Of a stretch of 64,000 nt of DNA, positions 1 through 10,630 are shown one piece after another. A program made the position numbers and the translations under genes. Source of the stretch: Beroe ovata (lineage: Eukaryota; Ctenophora; Nuda; Beroida; Beroidae); contig CAMPET010000089.1 in assembly GCA_946803715.1 (NCBI GenBank), forward strand, positions 189,059 to 253,058, read 5' to 3'. The notes under the pieces were generated by a model that was not told where the DNA came from, searched no databases, and worked only from the letters and a program-made list of their open reading frames with translations. Numbering within the stretch: position 1 is the first letter of the stretch; every line of letters begins with the position of its first letter.

Positions 1-336
1 GGTGGCTGAGTTTATTTGAAACATTCATGGTGCCAAATTTACATTTCAAGAAGTTATAAGAGTAGGGCCTGGAACTGATAATTAGAGATTCTTTAAATTA
101 TCAACAGTTATTCAATAATGAATAACCAAGCCCTGTGAATTTTAGCACCGAGAGATCAAACAAAATCCGATAAATTGTCGGATGATTTCCGAAAAACCTT
201 TGCCGAGTCGAATTTCTAACCACACGAAGTGCATTTGTACACACCGTAGTCTAACAGATCGTGAGTAGAATGTACACTTGTAACATGCAGATATTTTAAA
301 CTGTAACAAGTCCATGCACTCCATCTCCACAAATAG

Positions 337-428
337 ACACACACATATACATACACACACACACACAAACACACACACAGACACACAGACACACACACAC
401 AGACACACACACACATACACAAACACAC
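337..428. repeat. CA-rich microsatellite
   Basis: A run of CA dinucleotides interrupted by single A, G or T changes. The repeat directly produces the cysteine/valine-rich open frames on the minus strand, which are not genes. Confidence 0.9.
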
Positions 429-1319
429 ATCTGTAGTACTGTGTGGAGCGGTTTTTTGACCATTCACTTCATGCTCATTGCTTCAATGAGAATTGTAATG
501 GTATGAAAAAGGGGTTGATGGTGATAAGCAGACTTAGTTTCATCACAGACTCTTATAATCACACTCATTACCAACGCATGCATCAGTAAAATCTAAACCC
601 GATTATCACTACTTTAATAACTGGCGAGTTACCATGACAACACTATTACGTGGTACTAGACACATGGTCGGCCGTATCATAGGCTCGGGATTCACAAGAA
701 GACGTGTTCTACACGCAAACACTCTTCACGAGTCCTGATTAATTGAATTGTCCTCTAGTATACAACGCATACACAGAGATAGACCGTACATAACCGATTC
801 GGAAATTGTACTGAAATTGGTACGATTGTGGATTAATAAATCTCATAACTTGTGTAATATCGTGTGTGTGTGCGTGTGAAGGGAATTTGACCGATTTGAT
901 CGTCCAAATAGTGATGGCTCATGGTACTGGTGGCTCGAAAATCGCCATGTTTTTATGAGAGTTTGAGGGAGTAGAAGTGGGGGAAGTATAAGAAAGTCAT
1001 AAAAATAGGTTTATCAAATAATTATTAAAATTGAAAATTGCAAAAACAATAAAAGCGAGGATAATCTAACAATTTCGATTCGAGTTTCCACGAGCATGTC
1101 ACATCATTCTTTCTTTTTAAAATAAAACTTACTCCACCTCATAGTTGTCGAGGGAAGGTAAATCCTTCTAGAACAAGGGCCGAGGAAAGCTTTCATTAGT
1201 GTTCCTGAGTAACTTCGAGTTCACTCTAAATCAGCTTAAACAGGCTTCACAAACACCGTTTTGTCTTATCAATAAGACGAAAACAACACCAAGCAAACAA
1301 TTACAACACACAACACGAG

Positions 1320-1502
1320 AGTCACTACTTTGCCACTGTAACAACTCTATAGTCACTACTTAACCACAGTTACAGTACTACAGTCACTACTTCACCACAC
1401 TGTGGCAGTGCCTGTAGAGTTGTTGCTGTGGTGACCACAGTCACAGCACTACTGCAGTCACTGCATTGAGTCACTGCATCTCCACTACTTCAGTCACTGC
1501 TG
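1320..1502. repeat. Imperfect short tandem repeat, AGTCACTACTT-like
   Basis: Variants of AGTCACTACTT and ACCACAGTTACAG recur about every 35-60 bases through this stretch. It is degenerate and has no clear unit length. Confidence 0.5.
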
Positions 1503-1749
1503 TCAATCCCGACTACAGCAGACAAGACAGTTAAAAAACCGTCAAAAACCGCGAGAAGAGATTAAAACCGTCATTTCCACCATTTTCTCTCATTCCAACA
1601 CCAAGCAACGAGACACGCGCAACACACATTCTCTCATAGGGTCAGACACGCAAGAGTGTGTTGATAAAAGAGCGTAGCGTGGGAAGTTGATGGGCGTGGT
1701 CATCCAGGAGTGGTCGTGGTCGTCCAGGAGTGGTCGTGGTCGACGAGCA

Positions 1750-2964
1750 TCATGACCGTGAAGCTCGGGATGAGGTTGTAGAGGAAGACTCCTCACATTC
1801 AGTATCCATCTTCCAACTCTGCTCCACTATAGCCACCACTTTCTTCTCATATTCCCGCCTGCGGGAAACATTTGGGGTTTGAAACATATTGTTGTGAGGG
1901 TTCTTGATTTGGGCGCGGTTCCAAGACATGTACATGAGATTTTCAAACCTTATGGACTAAAAACAATGCTCAGTATTGTTGAGTGTATAATCTTATTACA
2001 GGAGTACACCTGTGTACTTTACTTTTAGAGTAGTGTCAACTAGGAAGACAATTCAATCTGCAGACTCCCTGCAGTCTTAGGGTAATGATCGAATCCATAG
2101 AAACCATAATTTCCAAACAGCGAACTGTCAATTTAATCAGAAGCTGTCAAATTGACAGCGTCAATTCCAAATTTAATCACGATGCTATAGATCCAGTATT
2201 AGCAGTGAGTTATGTACCTATTCTCCATGTAGAGCTGTGCAGCAAGACTGTTGGCTGGACTGTTTGGATTGGGTTCGTCTAGTAGACTCTGTATGGAGGT
2301 CAGTATAGCAGACACGTCATACGTCGGACTCCATCTGGGATAGAGAACGGTGAGAATATATGGGGAGAGACGCGATGGAGACACATCCATAGATAGATAG
2401 ATGAAAAGACAGTCTACTAAATACAGAATTGAGACAAGTACGAATAATAACAGACTCAAGAGTAGAGACGGAATAACAGACCAATAGAGACGAATATGAG
2501 GCTCCTCTAGTCACCTGTTCTGTAGAATATCGAGACACAGACTCCCGTCACTGTACACATTAGGATGGAACATCTTGCTGAGGAACTTCACAGTTGGCGG
2601 CTTGTTTGGGTACTCCTCAGTGAACTCGATTGTGAGACGGAAAGTGCCACCCTCAAACGGCGTATCTGTTAGAGTTTAGTCAAAACATAGCTTAACAAGA
2701 TATTGAACTATTGACAGGATTCGAGTTTATCAATAAGGTCGTTGTCATTGCTAGAACAGCGAGATGGAAGATACCTCACAGTTTCATGCCCCTCACTTAT
2801 GCGGCATTTCCAAACCCCCCTTCCTTCTTACCCTCGGGTCCGAAGATGACAGCATTCCACAGCATGATGTTGTTGTTGGTGGGCACGGCACTCACACCTG
2901 CAGGAGGGTCCTCCTGGAGACGCTTGAAGTCCCGCATGAGTCGGCGCCGCGCGGGGGTCGACAT
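1750..2964 (-). CDS. UBE2A: RAD6-type ubiquitin-conjugating enzyme E2 (UBE2A/UBE2B), 4 exons
   Basis: E2 enzyme that accepts ubiquitin from E1 on its active cysteine and passes it on with RAD18- or BRE1-type E3 ligases (PCNA and histone H2B are the family's known targets); acts in nucleus and cytosol. Exons on the minus strand: 2964-2832, 2665-2515, 2334-2218, 1858-1750. They total 510 bases with consistent phases and give 169 residues. The start [17 protein letters not shown] is the classic RAD6 N terminus. Exon 2 carries the HPN motif ([10 protein letters not shown]) and the catalytic cysteine in GSLCLDILQ. The conserved end [15 protein letters not shown] is followed by an extra tail of about 19 residues, acidic then Ser/Thr-rich, which vertebrate UBE2A/B (152 residues) lack. 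Identity is very secure; the choice between UBE2A and UBE2B is not meaningful here. Confidence 0.95.
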
Positions 2965-3636
2965 GATGCTGTGCTAGACGAGGGGCGGGGGAGAAATTGA
3001 GAGGGGGAGGGCCGAGGGATGAGAGATGTTTTGAGGCTGGATTTTTCCAATAAGACATCAGGATTGGGGAATGGACAAGGAATGGGGAACGGAAGACGCA
3101 GTTTGATCAAAATCTGACATATAAATCTGAATATATATTCATATTGATGTGATAACATATTATGTAATTAAAAACTGCGGTTAGATACGAAATACTTCAC
3201 TGTAAATATTTGTCATCAAAATTATCTTTTTCGAGAATTCCTGGGACTCACCCAGGAATCTTTATCGTTTTGAAATCTGACCCACTGATAAATAACGTCA
3301 GAACACGGTTTTGTCGTCAAAAACTCCGGAACTTTGGAAATATATTGCAGAATTGAACGCTAAGAAGCCCACTTTGGATCATGCATATTGTACAATGTAC
3401 AATGAAGCATGCATTTTCGACTTTATTAGGAAGATCTAGTCATGCTACATATCAAGGTAACTATTTGTGACAGGAATAAACTTAATCACAAGATGCATAA
3501 TCAACACTATCTAGCTATGTACAATTCAATTATATTACACTCTATGTTACACCGTATTATGAAAACTAATTGACATCTTGATTACTGAAACAGTCCTGCT
3601 ACTCGAGAACAACAGGAGCAAGATACTGACGGAAAG

Positions 3637-6600
3637 CTACCGTTTCTTACTCCTGACACTATTGGACTTGCTCCCGTCGGAAGATTCGTACTGCACAAGA
3701 CGATCTCTGGCTAGCTGTTCCACCACTCTATCCACCTCGTATATCTTATTGTAGTACTCCGTCTCAGGCATGGCGTCCCACTGGCGCTCAGACAGTACGG
3801 AGCCGAATATCTTCACCTCGGCTGCCGCCCGGTCCTAAAATCGAAACATGGGATGATGGGAAAATCATCAAGTGATCATGAACTTGTGATGAATGGGACA
3901 ACAAGTGATCAATGGTCGAGATATATGATCAAGGGATCATGAGTCCGTGATCATTAATGATCGGTGAACAGATATCTCTGGTCCATGATCATTGAATGTT
4001 CATGATCTTTGAATGATCATTGAATGTTCATGAATGATTAACTCACCTGCTCATACTGTTTATTGAGGAAGAAGGACATGGTATCCAGCTCCCGCTTTCT
4101 GACCGGGTTCTTGAACGCTAGCCTCTTCACCCGCTGCATTACATTACGGGCAACATCTAGCCAGAGGTTTTCCACTTGACGTTTAGTGAGTGGATCCTTG
4201 AGGGGGTCTTTGATGTCCCCTGAAGCGATTTATCACTATAGCTAGTTAGGCTGTAACTTTGTGTTGAGTGTTCGTTACGGTAAAACATTCACACAATGGA
4301 ATCATTGTCACGGTTACAAGTGTTAGAGTGAATATTATGCATTTTTTGGTGCTTAATGAACACGATCATATTACTATCATCGTTTTCAATGATTCTAGAA
4401 GCTTCTAAGAAGACACTCTAACTTTACATAAATGCGAACACATCCTCACACCCTTACCGTCATCACTATCGTCAGGTTGAGTGGGTTGGGAGGGCGGTGG
4501 AGTGGGCTCCCGTCTCGGGGTGGACTCCCTCCTCTTGGGAGATAGGGGAGGGGACTGTCTCACAGGGGCCGGGGGTACAACAGTCACTGCAGGAGCGGGG
4601 TTGTGCTCCTTGGACGCTTTTAACTGAGGAGATGGTGCGATATGTGAGATGAAGCTCACACCACAGAGTCAGGGAGCGAGATGATGTCACAGAGTCGATC
4701 AGCGAGTTAACATGTCTCTACGAACTTATAAGATGAATTTTGGACAGAAAACACCTCGCCCTCTCTCTCTCTCTTACCCGTTTCTTGAGGTCCTCGTTCT
4801 CAGCCCGGAGTATTCCCACCTCATTCCTGTGTGCTACATGCCGGTCATTCCTTTCCTTTTTCTCCTCAGCCAGCTTCTTCTTCAGCTCCTCTATCTCGTC
4901 TACCAACCTGTACAGAGTCTATCAGCCAGTCTTAGGAATTCGGGTATAGATTGATGAGAAAAGGTAATATTATGAGTCCATCGCATCTGTCGCAGATGTC
5001 ACTCGGTATGGCAGAATTCAGTAATAATGGAATTGTCCCTCCCAACTCACTTCTGGTCATCGTGCCCTGGTGAAGCAGCTCCCAGCGTTGTGGGTTTACT
5101 CTGGAACGAGACCCGAGTCGGTTTGGTTGACAACTGTGTAGCGAGCGAGTCAATGTAGTGTGTCTGTATGTAGTGCTGTATCTGTCGCACTGTTATGCTC
5201 CCACCCCGCTGTTCTATGTGCGATAGGGCAGACGATACCTGGAGGAAGGGAGTTGTCACGTGATTACCTTATTTGGGCATCACGTGACACTGACATGACA
5301 TATCACATTGTGGTGTTTACTCAGGAACAAATGAATGGTGACTCCCATGATTTGCGCAGCATTATCACATTCCGACTGTTATCAAAATGAGATTCAAATT
5401 ATGCTTTAAAATGCCCCAGAATCTAAATTTTAAATGACCCTGATTGTAACCGCATATGAATGCATTATGCGGATAATACCCCATGACTTACTCTGATGAT
5501 GGTATTAGAAACAGAATTAGAGGGTTTCAAAATCAACCTCCTACTCAGATACAAAGAACTAAACTGTGTCTAAATAAGAGACTAGCCATCTTGTTGCTAG
5601 TACGGGGATCAAAACCAGACGGAACATTATTTAGAAAGAGAATCCGTCACGAGATTTCGATTCTAATATATTATTCAGATTATAAGTTCCCGATAAATCG
5701 ATTAATTCAGACATCCTCAATGGAGACTAGGAGACAATGATTGAAACGATAAAATGGGCTCATTTCACTGTCAGATCATTGAGAATCGGTTCATCACATT
5801 GAGCAGTGGTAACTCACATTATTGCACTGCGATAGCGCAGACGCACAGAGACACAGGACGGTTGCAGTGAATGAGAAGAGAGGGTTGTAGGACGGGACGT
5901 CCCTAGTGACCACACACTGATCCAGCAAGAACTTGATCACATCTTCTGACAGATACCTGAGGGTGTGAACATGTGTGATTGTGATGTGTGATCCTGTTGT
6001 GTGATAACGATAATCTTACAGTGTAAAATAGTTATTAATCAGCATCCCCCATCAGCTGACACCCACATTTACATCACGCTCTGTAACTAGCAACTATAAC
6101 CTAGCAACTGTAACCTAATCACCGTAACCTCACAACCGTAACTTAGCAACCGTAACTACAACCATAACCCACCACCATTACCTAGCAACCGTTACCTAGC
6201 AACCGTTACCTAATACCTAACAAGCCCACCCATTCTACAACAACATACCCGACAAACAGTTTCTCGTGAAGGGTAGCCACTAGCTGCGCAGTGGAAGTGG
6301 TGTGTGAACTGGAGAGGTCAGCTCGGAGCAACATGATGTGCTCGCTCAGTTCAGGATTGGCGAGCTGAACATACTGGAGCACTATGTTGAGGGTGGTGGT
6401 GTCAGTAGCTTTCAGAGCGTGTCTGGGGGAAGGAGGTGATGTAACGGAGAGAAATGATCAGGGAAATGGGCGGGGAAATGCTGTCGGATAAACGCAACGT
6501 GTTAACAATTCTATTGATATAACGGTCATAATATCAAGACTCCCAGGACACTTACAAGAGACTCCCACACTTACAAGAGATTGAAGGTACCAGCAAGTAG

Positions 6601-7887
6601 AGACACAACTTTGGCCACAGTAACAGGGCTGGAATCGGGCCATGTTAGGGACACTATGGGCATGACCAACTTGTAGTCAATGTCAGTGAGCGGGCGACCA
6701 ACATGAATGTGCCAGTAGCTGAATGAGGATAATTGTTAACAGATTAACCGCATGTCAACAAGTGTCAACAACGCTTGGTGACAGCGATTAAATGACACCG
6801 TTACTGCTCGTCACTGCTCGTACCACCGACCCACCTGAGTGTTTTTGTCATGAGTTGTTCTCCTCTGTTGCTGTGCAAAAACTCCGAGGAACTGAATCCT
6901 GGCGTGTTCTTGATGTAGTTCTTCACTTTTTCAGAGATTAAATTCTCCTGGGGACAGGTGAGAGTTGTTAAACTTAATAGTGGGTATCATCGTAATCCTA
7001 TTATGTGTGTTCCTATCATAGCTTATACTGAGAAAAATGTTTCAAACATGGACGAAGATCAAAGACAGTCCGCTCTGCTACAATTGAATTCATCGCTACT
7101 ACCTACCATCATAGATGACATTACGAATGTGATATGGGTGTCATTTCTACAGTTACATCTTACAAGTGCTCAACCTTAATTCAAGTTTATTCCGAAAGTT
7201 AGGTACCAGTTGTTCAAAGTGTTAAGATGGAATACTGTCTATACAACTGCCCTAGTATAGTATTACCTGAGGTGAGAAGGTAGCATAAGGCTTATCCCTG
7301 ACTGAATCCCTGTAAGCTGCTCCTACTTCCTCTTCACTTAGAATGGTGGAGTAGAGTGGAGATCGGATACAGGGTGGTAACGGGTGGTTCAGAAACTGGT
7401 GCAGCACAAACACCGTACTCCGCTCCTTCTGTATCAGAGCAATCAGTGCCTGAGGGAGGGATTGTAATTTGGGGGTAATTTGGATGAATGAGCTGTAAAA
7501 TCGGGGGTAATGTAGTTCTCAATGAGGAAGTCACCTCACTTGTCGACTCTGTTAGGTTTGAGTACCCAAGAGATAGCATGCATTGCTGAACTGTTGTAAT
7601 CAGCTTGTTTTCCTTGTCATACTTACTGAAATAGTTGAGTGTTACTGCATGTCACTGATGATAATGCGAACTTGAACAACCGCGCTAGGAACCCAGAGAC
7701 CAAAGCAAGATGTAAACAATGTGTCTATTTATCAAGTTTTGTACCTGAGAGCAGAGAGGATAGTCCGTTGTTCGTCTCTAGTTGGATGATTCTGGACATC
7801 ATTCTTCAGTTTTTGTGCAAGATGAGCATAGTCAGGATGGGAGAGGAGCCTCTGTTGCAGTAAGTTCAAAAGAGATTCTCCATTCAT
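3637..7887 (-). CDS. Unrecognised 617-residue protein, all-helical N-terminal region plus coiled coil, 12 exons
   Basis: Exons on the minus strand: 7887-7745, 7625-7566, 7492-7267, 6947-6835, 6718-6575, 6422-6249, 5956-5818, 5238-5051, 4907-4778, 4623-4458, 4219-4047, 3834-3637. All junctions are GT..AG and in phase (1854 bases). The start is the second of three overlapping ATGs near 7881-7891; only that one runs in frame with the first exon. Residues 1 to about 350 look like stacked helices of armadillo/HEAT type (leucine-rich, no signal peptide or membrane segment). About 396-440 is a charged coiled coil (VDEIEELKKKLAEEKKE). About 440-495 is a Pro/Ser linker (PKRRESTPRREPTPPP). The last 125 residues are helical and basic, ending SKSNSVRSKKR. 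The order helical-repeat, coiled coil, basic tail is common in ciliary/centrosomal scaffolds, but I do not recognise the family and assign no function. Confidence 0.8.
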
Positions 7888-8249
7888 TCATTAAGCGTTA
7901 GGATGATGGAGCTGAATCAGACTGCTGCTATGTTACTGATTCATGGTCCATCCTGAGATAAGATAAGAAGTTTGAAGTCTATAGGACGGAATGCTACGTC
8001 AGGGGAAGAATAAAATAATTGGAGCTATGCTTTCAATGACAGAAACAGATTAGTTCGTATTTTATAGTAGCTAAAAAAAGATACCCGTAGACAATGATCA
8101 AATATTGCCGCATTTGTCGTCAAGTCGGTACATATCAATCCGGTAAAAAGAATAAAAGAACCCGGCAGGCAGTTGTTATCCAATAAATTAAAAGTTAAAA
8201 AAATTCGAAACTTTCAAGTAGAGTTAAGAGCTAATACAGATTTTACGAT
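7888..8249. other. Intergenic, PES1 3' side / upstream of the coiled-coil gene
   Basis: AT-rich and non-coding as far as I can see. It must hold the 3' untranslated region of PES1 and the promoter of the downstream minus-strand gene, about 360 bases in all. Confidence 0.6.
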
Positions 8250-9794
8250 TTACGTTGTCGCTTTCTTACTCTCTCGGCCTTCATCAAGTTCTTCTCTCTT
8301 TCTTTTCAACTTATTCACTGCACCAGCTTTCTTCTTGTTGCTATGAACCATCTTCTTATACAACACTTTTCTCTTCTTAGGCATGGCCATCATAGCGAGT
8401 TTCTTTTCCTCTGCAGTCATGTCACTCTCCTTCTTCTCAACGCTCTCCTTCTCCTCTTCTTCTTCTTCTTCTCCCTCATCAGCATTCCTACCACGGTCCA
8501 GTAACTCTACTTGCTCTGGGGGTATGTAACCCTCAGGGTTAACAAACGGAGACAAATGTGGTGGCAGAATACTCCCGGCAACGTACTCGTCAATTGGCAG
8601 GAGCTTCCTCTGGTTGACACTGTCAAAGATCCACTGTGGCTGAACATAACATCTGGAGAGGAATTGATGGGACTGTGAAGGTCTGTCTACAATCTGGTGG
8701 GTTATATCTGGATCCGTTTCATCAAAAGTACTGGCCACACCAACGCCAGATGACCAAGATACAGCTCCACCGAGTGATTTGATTGCCAGAACCAAGATTT
8801 CCTTGGGAACCTCACTGCTGAGGAACATTTTGCAACCTGAGAAGAGATTGCGGAAGTTTTCTTCCTCCTTCTGACTCTGTACCAACCCCTCCAAAGTTTG
8901 ATCCGCTGTGAGAAGTTCCTCATCAATCGTTTCTTCTTCCTCTGGTACTTCCACTTCAGCCAATTTGATATTCAGGGATTCAAGACGTTCTCTGTTTATG
9001 TCGTCCCCGTAGTACAGAGCACTTTTCTCTGTAAACACGTCTTCTAACGGTTTGGGAGGGTAAATCAAATTGAGGTTGGAGAAGAGCTTGAAATTAACAA
9101 ATCCAATCACAGTTGTGTAGATCTCCAGAAACGATAGCATGACCTTAAAATCAATGTTCGTTGGTGGTGGAGTAGTGTATTGGTGAGGTATGATCCATGT
9201 TATGTCATTGCCTTCAATTTCGATCTGAACATAGAATCCTTTTATTGAGACAAATATTTTCTTGATACATCTAGCAGCAATGACATAATGCATAAACTGA
9301 ACTGCAAGTATTCTGCATTTGTTGATGATTCCAGGCTGGACTTTACCTTGCCGAGGCATTGTGCTGAACAAAAATACAAGACTGAGTGCATCATCGAGAT
9401 CTTTCACAGCATCTGAGAAGTTAGGATATCGTTCTTTGACGATATGATCAAGAGTATACTGAGGCTTCTGATCTCTCACTCTATCAACAGTGTCTAACTC
9501 ATCACGACCCAATGCTTTCTTTAATTTCTTGACGAATACTTTAGTGTCCGCAAACTTTTGGAGTAGAGGCTCATGAGCCAAATATTGGATATCTTTCACG
9601 TAGTAAAAGGTCTTAGGTGCACTGCTACCCTTGGCTAGCTTCCGTTTCTTTTTAGGCTCATGTGGGTAAATGCCTTTCAGGATACATATTTTACGGAAAT
9701 CGGGAAGTGTAAGCTGAAGTTTTTTCACAGCTTGGGTTCTGGTGATATAGTTTGTTGCTGATCCACGATCCCCTTTCTTCTGCAATTTGCCCAT
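8250..9794 (-). CDS. PES1: Pescadillo homologue, ribosome biogenesis factor, single exon
   Basis: PES1 forms the PeBoW complex with BOP1 and WDR12 in the nucleolus and is needed for ITS2 processing and 60S subunit maturation. The uninterrupted frame encodes 514 residues, slightly shorter than vertebrate PES1. The N-terminal Pescadillo domain begins MGKLQKKGDRGSATNYITR and runs to about residue 250. An acidic stretch (about 285-310) precedes the single BRCT domain (about 320-410, FRNLFSGCKMFLSSEVP to the conserved Trp in QPQWIFDSVN). The C-terminal tail is a Glu run followed by several Lys/Arg clusters (MPKKRKVLYKKM) typical of nucleolar signals. There is no intron, although vertebrate PES1 genes have many; the frame is intact, so it is not a dead retrocopy. 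Confidence 0.97.
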   Translation of the reverse strand: MGKLQKKGDRGSATNYITRTQAVKKLQLTLPDFRKICILKGIYPHEPKKKRKLAKGSSAPKTFYYVKDIQYLAHEPLLQKFADTKVFVKKLKKALGRDELDTVDRVRDQKPQYTLDHIVKERYPNFSDAVKDLDDALSLVFLFSTMPRQGKVQPGIINKCRILAVQFMHYVIAARCIKKIFVSIKGFYVQIEIEGNDITWIIPHQYTTPPPTNIDFKVMLSFLEIYTTVIGFVNFKLFSNLNLIYPPKPLEDVFTEKSALYYGDDINRERLESLNIKLAEVEVPEEEETIDEELLTADQTLEGLVQSQKEEENFRNLFSGCKMFLSSEVPKEILVLAIKSLGGAVSWSSGVGVASTFDETDPDITHQIVDRPSQSHQFLSRCYVQPQWIFDSVNQRKLLPIDEYVAGSILPPHLSPFVNPEGYIPPEQVELLDRGRNADEGEEEEEEEKESVEKKESDMTAEEKKLAMMAMPKKRKVLYKKMVHSNKKKAGAVNKLKRKREELDEGRESKKATT

Positions 9795-10630
9795 ACCTGA
9801 TTAATAATGGAATGTTATAGTTTCTTGCATATGTAGTTCACATTAACAATATGTGTTACCAGTAGTAACTACTTAAGTACAAACCAAATAAATGGGAAGA
9901 ATTCTTTCAATTTGAGGATGGACTCAAAAATGAAGCAAATAAAGTTGGAAAACAATTAGTAAGAATGATAAATCATTTACAGATTTTATTAACACTTTAC
10001 TGATAAATGAACATAAAAATGGCTTTCACGAGTGTAAGATATTTCAACATAATAAATTTCTCAGCTGAAACACTATAGAGGATGATAAAATAACTGTAAT
10101 CTGATGACAGCCCAACTAAAATAAAAGGTGAACACTATATTATCTGATACATTACAACTACTTAGAATAGAATTTTGCGATAAAAAATAAACAACTCCTC
10201 TACTTGCATAGCATATAATTCAATGCGATTATATAATACACATACCTTGCCTATAACCTACCATGAAATGTCAATATAATAAATTATGGTATCCTTGCCT
10301 ATAAAAGTGTGATATAAAAGTAATCTGATTATCAAAGTTATGTACTAATTATTCAATGAGATGAAAATTTTCTGATGAAAGTTATTCTATAATAGCTACA
10401 AACTCATGTCAAACAGTGCAGTGTATTTAAGGTTGAAAATCATTCGTGCTGCGATGAAAACATCGAGGATCTGTATAAATCAATTAGGAATCAGTATTAG
10501 AAAAGCATGCAGAATCATGGAAAAATAATCCACCTGAATATTTATTAAAAATTTCGAAACGATCAGATTTAACTAATAAATCATCAGTTAATTTAGATCA
10601 GTCAATCTAGATCTTCTAAACTTGAGTGTT
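9795..10630. other. Intergenic between PES1 and the cadherin gene
   Basis: About 840 bases, strongly AT-rich, without a plausible exon. Both flanking genes are on the minus strand, so this contains the PES1 promoter and the 3' untranslated region of the cadherin gene. Confidence 0.65.

Larger units (their letters stand above)
1..1749. other. Non-coding stretch at the window edge, 3' of the UBE2A-like gene
   Basis: I see no exon here. The open frames at about 142-467 are translations of a CA repeat. The stretch holds that microsatellite (about 337-428), a short GT run near 862, and imperfect repeats of a unit like CAGTCACTACTTCACCAC around 1320-1500. It probably contains the 3' untranslated region of the minus-strand E2 gene that ends at 1750. 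Confidence 0.6.

Noticed and set aside
142-467. Two overlapping minus-strand frames rich in Cys and Val
   Set aside because: They are direct translations of a CA microsatellite; similar cases at 30578-31263, 58504-58788, 59958-60191 and 62852-63130 were dropped for the same reason.
7334-7579. 81-residue frame overlapping exons 2-3 of the coiled-coil gene
   Set aside because: It reads through an intron in the wrong frame; splicing from 7566 to 7492 gives a continuous frame that agrees with all later exons.
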